Shown: in pieces, positions 6,793 to 9,649 of the stretch
How the letters are laid out: every line of letters starts with the position of its first letter
Position numbering within the stretch: position 1 is the stretch's first letter
DNA from: Sulfurimonadaceae bacterium
GTDB lineage: Bacteria > Campylobacterota > Campylobacteria > Campylobacterales > Sulfurimonadaceae
Assembly (NCBI GenBank): GCA_026193155.1
Contig: JAPHSI010000235.1
Coordinates: 1 to 9,649 of the forward strand
DNA: 9,649 nt
Reading direction: 5' to 3'
Notes under the pieces: model-generated
The model's database searches: none
Seen by the model: the letters and a program-made list of their open reading frames with translations, nothing else
What the model was told of the DNA's origin: nothing
Made by a program: the position numbers and the translations under genes

Positions 6793-8478
6793 TTAATTTT
6801 GATATAGATATCTTTTTATTTTTTTAGTAGGAGTTTTTATAAAAGGTTCTCTTTGCTCTTCAAACTTAACCATTTTAGAAAATGAAGAAACTTTAGAATT
6901 AATATCTTGACGCATATTTTCTAACAGTGTATTTATATTTTTTAATATTTCATCACTACTTTTTCTTTCACCATGATATATTTCATCTATTTTTTCATAA
7001 TCAAGATGTATTTTTGCTATTAGTTTCCCATTTTGCTCAAGCATCAATGAGTCAACAACAAATTCGTTTTCATTTATAATTGATTCTATTTGTTCGGGAT
7101 AAATATTCTCACCGCTTGGTCCAAGAATCATATTTTTGCTTCTGCCGCTAATAAAAAGATAACCGTCATTGTCTATATAACCTAAATCTCCCGTGTGAAA
7201 CCAGCCATCATCATCAAGCACCTCTTTTGTTTTTTCTTCATCTTTGTAGTAACCAGTCATTATGCTTGGACTACGTGCAAAAATCTCACCTTCACCTGTA
7301 ATATTATGCTTATTGCGAATATCAATTTCAACTCCATATATTGAGGGTCCTGTTGATTTTATTTTTGTTTGCATATTTTGTGGTGTAGCACATAGAAGAG
7401 GTGAAGTTTCTGTAAGACCATATCCAACTATATATGGAAACTCACCTTCATGTAAAAACTGCTCAACATATTCAGGAACTCCGGCTCCTCCAATTGCAAA
7501 AAAACGGAGATTTCCTCCAAATGTTTGAAGTAATTTTTTTGTAGCTATTTTGTTAAGTTTTTTCCTAAAATAAGGAACTTTGTAAAGGTTTTTAGTAATT
7601 AAGGAGGAATTGATTTTTGATAAAACTTTATTTTTATATATTTTTTCAATTACCAATGGGACACTTAATATGAAAGTTGGTTTAGCAATTTCAAAAGCCT
7701 TCAAAAGTACACTTGGTGTCGGTGTTTTATTTATATACTGAACACTTGAGCCATGTAGCATCGGTACAAGCATCCCGACTGTGCCTTCAAATACATGCGA
7801 AAGAGGTAAAATAGATAAAAATATATCATTTGGCATAATATCTATTATTGAATAAGTACTCATGGCGTTTGTAGTAAGGTTTTTATGAGTCAACATAACA
7901 CCTTTTGAATGTCCGGTTGTTCCGGATGTATAAATTATACATGCTAAATCATTGTCATCAATGATAACGTCACCTTCTCCTGAGGTATTTGAATTTTTTT
8001 GTACTGTTTTTTTAGACTTTTGTATATATTTTTCGTTACTAAATTCATCAATAATATTTAAAGATTCTAAGTTAATTACAAACTCTATCTTCTTATGTTC
8101 AAATTCTTCTATAGTTTGTTGATATTTTGATGAAACAAAAATTGCTTTTACTTCTGCATGCCTAATTATATGATGTACATCTGATGGGTGAAAATCTGGA
8201 AGTACAGGGACTACAACTGCACCTAAATAAACTATTGAAAAATAAGCAACACTCCAGTTGGGCATATTTTCACTAAGAAGTAAAACCTTATCGCCTTTCT
8301 TTATACCGAAGTTCTCCAATTGAGCTGATGTTTCAAGCACTTGTTTATAGAATTCATCATATGTCATAGGTTCATCACCAACATAAGATACAAACGCCTT
8401 TTTTGCATACATAGAAGCCGAACGTTTTAAAAATGAGCGTAAAGTAAAGTCTTTAATATTTTCATAAGGATATTGCAT
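6793..8478 (-). CDS. Long-chain acyl-CoA synthetase family protein (AMP-forming)
   Basis: Members of this adenylating family activate a carboxylic acid with ATP to an acyl-AMP and then transfer it to CoA or, in some cases, acyl carrier protein. The 561 residues carry all core motifs: the phosphate-binding loop YTSGTTGHSKG (183-193), LPLSHVFE (224-231), YGLTETSP (353-360), WFHTGDLG (426-433) and GRSKNMI (445-451). The C-terminal TPTKKIKR (549-556) has K553 in the place of the catalytic lysine. The layout most resembles FadD/FadD15-type fatty acid ligases. The substrate cannot be fixed from the sequence, and fatty-acid salvage or an acyl-ACP synthetase role are both possible. A weak ribosome binding site (AAGAG, 8485-8489) precedes the ATG. 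It is divergent from the ygiQ-type gene and 48 bases upstream of fliL, so read-through into fliL is possible. Confidence 0.9.
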   Translation of the reverse strand: MQYPYENIKDFTLRSFLKRSASMYAKKAFVSYVGDEPMTYDEFYKQVLETSAQLENFGIKKGDKVLLLSENMPNWSVAYFSIVYLGAVVVPVLPDFHPSDVHHIIRHAEVKAIFVSSKYQQTIEEFEHKKIEFVINLESLNIIDEFSNEKYIQKSKKTVQKNSNTSGEGDVIIDDNDLACIIYTSGTTGHSKGVMLTHKNLTTNAMSTYSIIDIMPNDIFLSILPLSHVFEGTVGMLVPMLHGSSVQYINKTPTPSVLLKAFEIAKPTFILSVPLVIEKIYKNKVLSKINSSLITKNLYKVPYFRKKLNKIATKKLLQTFGGNLRFFAIGGAGVPEYVEQFLHEGEFPYIVGYGLTETSPLLCATPQNMQTKIKSTGPSIYGVEIDIRNKHNITGEGEIFARSPSIMTGYYKDEEKTKEVLDDDGWFHTGDLGYIDNDGYLFISGRSKNMILGPSGENIYPEQIESIINENEFVVDSLMLEQNGKLIAKIHLDYEKIDEIYHGERKSSDEILKNINTLLENMRQDINSKVSSFSKMVKFEEQREPFIKTPTKKIKRYLYQN

Positions 8479-8510
8479 ATTAAACTCTTATTTTAAAATT
8501 TTTTAGTACC

Positions 8511-8516
8511 ATTATA
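8511..8516 (-). promoter_or_regulatory. -10 box for the acyl-CoA synthetase gene
   Basis: The minus strand reads TATG followed by TATAAT, a perfect -10 hexamer, predicting a start near 8504 and a leader of about 26 bases. It lies in the 74-base region shared with the divergent ygiQ-type gene. A matching rightward -10 for that gene is not clear. Confidence 0.5.
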
Positions 8517-8540
8517 CATAAAAATACTACCATCATATAT

Positions 8541-8545
8541 AAAGG
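8541..8545 (+). promoter_or_regulatory. Ribosome binding site that supports the TTG start of the YgiQ gene
   Basis: AAAGG lies seven bases before TTG at 8553. Upstream of that TTG the frame has no ATG before the in-frame TAA at 8481, and the first internal ATG (8640) falls inside the conserved LPTTREEMDALGW segment. TTG is therefore the best start. Confidence 0.7.
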
Positions 8546-8552
8546 TTTAGCT

Positions 8553-9649
8553 TTGAGTAGAAGAAATAAAAATAAACAAGAAAAAAGAAACACTAGAACA
8601 TTTACTCAAAAAGATTTTTTACCTACAACCAGAGAAGAAATGGATGCTCTTGGATGGGAACAATGTGATGTGATACTGGTCAGTGGTGATGCTTATATTG
8701 ATTCTCCTTTTATCGGAGTATCTATGGTGGGCAGAATGTTAGAGAGACTTGGTTACAAAGTCGGTATGATAGGTCAACCTGATATAAATAGTGCAGATGA
8801 CATATCTCGTTTAGGTGAACCAAGATTATACTGGGGCGTAAGTGGCGGTAGTGTAGATTCTATGGTTTCTAACTATACTGCTACAAAAAAATTTAGAAAC
8901 TCTGATGATTATACTCCCGGCGGAAAAAATGACAAAAGACCTGACCGTGCACTGAGTGTATATTGTAACCTTATACGTAGATACTTTAAAGACACCGCCC
9001 CTCTGGTTTTAGGTGGTATTGAAGCTTCTCTTAGACGTGTTAGCCATTATGATTATTGGCAAAATAAATTAAAAAAACCGATTCTTTTTGATTCAAAAGC
9101 AGATATTCTCATATACGGGATGGGTGAAATAGCGATAGAGCAGTTAACAAAAGCTATAGAAAATGGTGATGATTACAGAGAAATTAGAGGTATTTGTTAC
9201 ATTTCAAAAGAGCCTAAATATGAATATATACAATTGCCAAGTCATCAAGAGTGTTTAGATGATAAAGAAAAATATATAGACCTTTTTGATGACTTTTATG
9301 ATAACAATGATCCTGTAACTGCAAACGGTTTATGCCAACCGGTTGATAGTCGTTACCTTATTCAAAATTCACCATGTGACTATTTAAATGAAGATGAGAT
9401 GGATGCAAACTCTAATCTTCCTTTTACAAGAGAGTTGCATCCATACTATGCAAAAATGGGCAAAGTAAAGTGTCTTGAGACTATAAAATTTTCTATTATG
9501 ACCCATCACGGATGCTGGGGAGAATGTAATTTTTGTGCCATAGGTGTGCATCAGGGTCGTACCATAAGAACCCGCTCGGAAGATAATATATTAGATGAAG
9601 CAAAAAGTTTTAATGAGTATAAAGACTATAAGGGCATTATAAGTGATGT
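8553..9649 (+). CDS. ygiQ: YgiQ family radical SAM protein, N-terminal part (3' end outside window)
   Basis: The frame is open for 365 codons to the right edge, about half of the usual 600-740 residues. It opens with a basic segment (SRRNKNKQEKR) and then the YgiQ N-terminal domain: LPTTREEMDALGWEQCDV, SGDAYIDSP, LVLGGIEASLRR, HYDYW and SKADILIYGMGE. These match E. coli YgiQ as I recall it. The radical SAM core begins at about residue 310, with the iron-sulfur motif C321-x3-C325-x2-C328 in HHGCWGECNFCAIGVHQGR (TGC at 9513). The family is predicted to bind a [4Fe-4S] cluster and S-adenosylmethionine; its substrate is unknown. Translation appears to start at TTG. The gene is divergent from the acyl-CoA synthetase gene. 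Confidence 0.93.
   Translation, partial: MSRRNKNKQEKRNTRTFTQKDFLPTTREEMDALGWEQCDVILVSGDAYIDSPFIGVSMVGRMLERLGYKVGMIGQPDINSADDISRLGEPRLYWGVSGGSVDSMVSNYTATKKFRNSDDYTPGGKNDKRPDRALSVYCNLIRRYFKDTAPLVLGGIEASLRRVSHYDYWQNKLKKPILFDSKADILIYGMGEIAIEQLTKAIENGDDYREIRGICYISKEPKYEYIQLPSHQECLDDKEKYIDLFDDFYDNNDPVTANGLCQPVDSRYLIQNSPCDYLNEDEMDANSNLPFTRELHPYYAKMGKVKCLETIKFSIMTHHGCWGECNFCAIGVHQGRTIRTRSEDNILDEAKSFNEYKDYKGIISD

Noticed and set aside
7262..7528. 88-codon open frame opposite the acyl-CoA synthetase gene
   Set aside because: It is antisense to well-conserved synthetase motifs and has no ribosome binding site or family features.

Overview
The window is AT-rich, densely coded DNA that most resembles a free-living Campylobacterota (Epsilonproteobacteria) chromosome of the Sulfurimonas/Sulfurovum/Sulfuricurvum type. 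The reasons are the gene set (a family II Mn-dependent pyrophosphatase, a fliL outside a flagellar operon, a short Aer/CetB-like PAS protein, an LpxR-like lipid A deacylase and a YgiQ radical SAM protein), the base composition and the TATAAT-driven promoters without clear -35 boxes. The genus is an inference. I see no rRNA, tRNA, mobile element, CRISPR array or origin. No stretch longer than about 90 bases lacks a gene.

Layout: 1-819 (+) is the 3' end of uvrA, followed at 835-1035 (+) by a 66-residue two-helix membrane protein resembling DUF3185. These meet, with one base between the stop codons, a leftward pair: a large 892-residue exported protein (2035-4713, -) and an LpxR/DUF2219 outer-membrane lipid A deacylase homologue (1037-2035, -). 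The pair shares a TAATG stop/start overlap. A compact 84-bp divergent promoter region separates it from ppaC (4798-5715, +). A hairpin lies between ppaC and a leftward block formed by an acyl-CoA synthetase (6793-8478, -), fliL (6253-6744, -) and an Aer/CetB-like PAS gene (5760-6239, -). From 8553 to the right edge runs the 5' half of a ygiQ-type radical SAM gene (+) that begins with TTG.

How the genes may work together: the two leftward exported proteins look like a co-translated envelope cassette, one editing lipid A and the other carrying a metallopeptidase-like HETAH domain, a propeller-like middle and a predicted outer-membrane barrel. The fliL-PAS pair links a flagellar motor/stator protein to a probable FAD redox sensor. 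The remaining genes are housekeeping: DNA repair, pyrophosphate hydrolysis and fatty-acid activation. The most unusual object is the 892-residue protein. I do not see a clear new defence or mobile system here.
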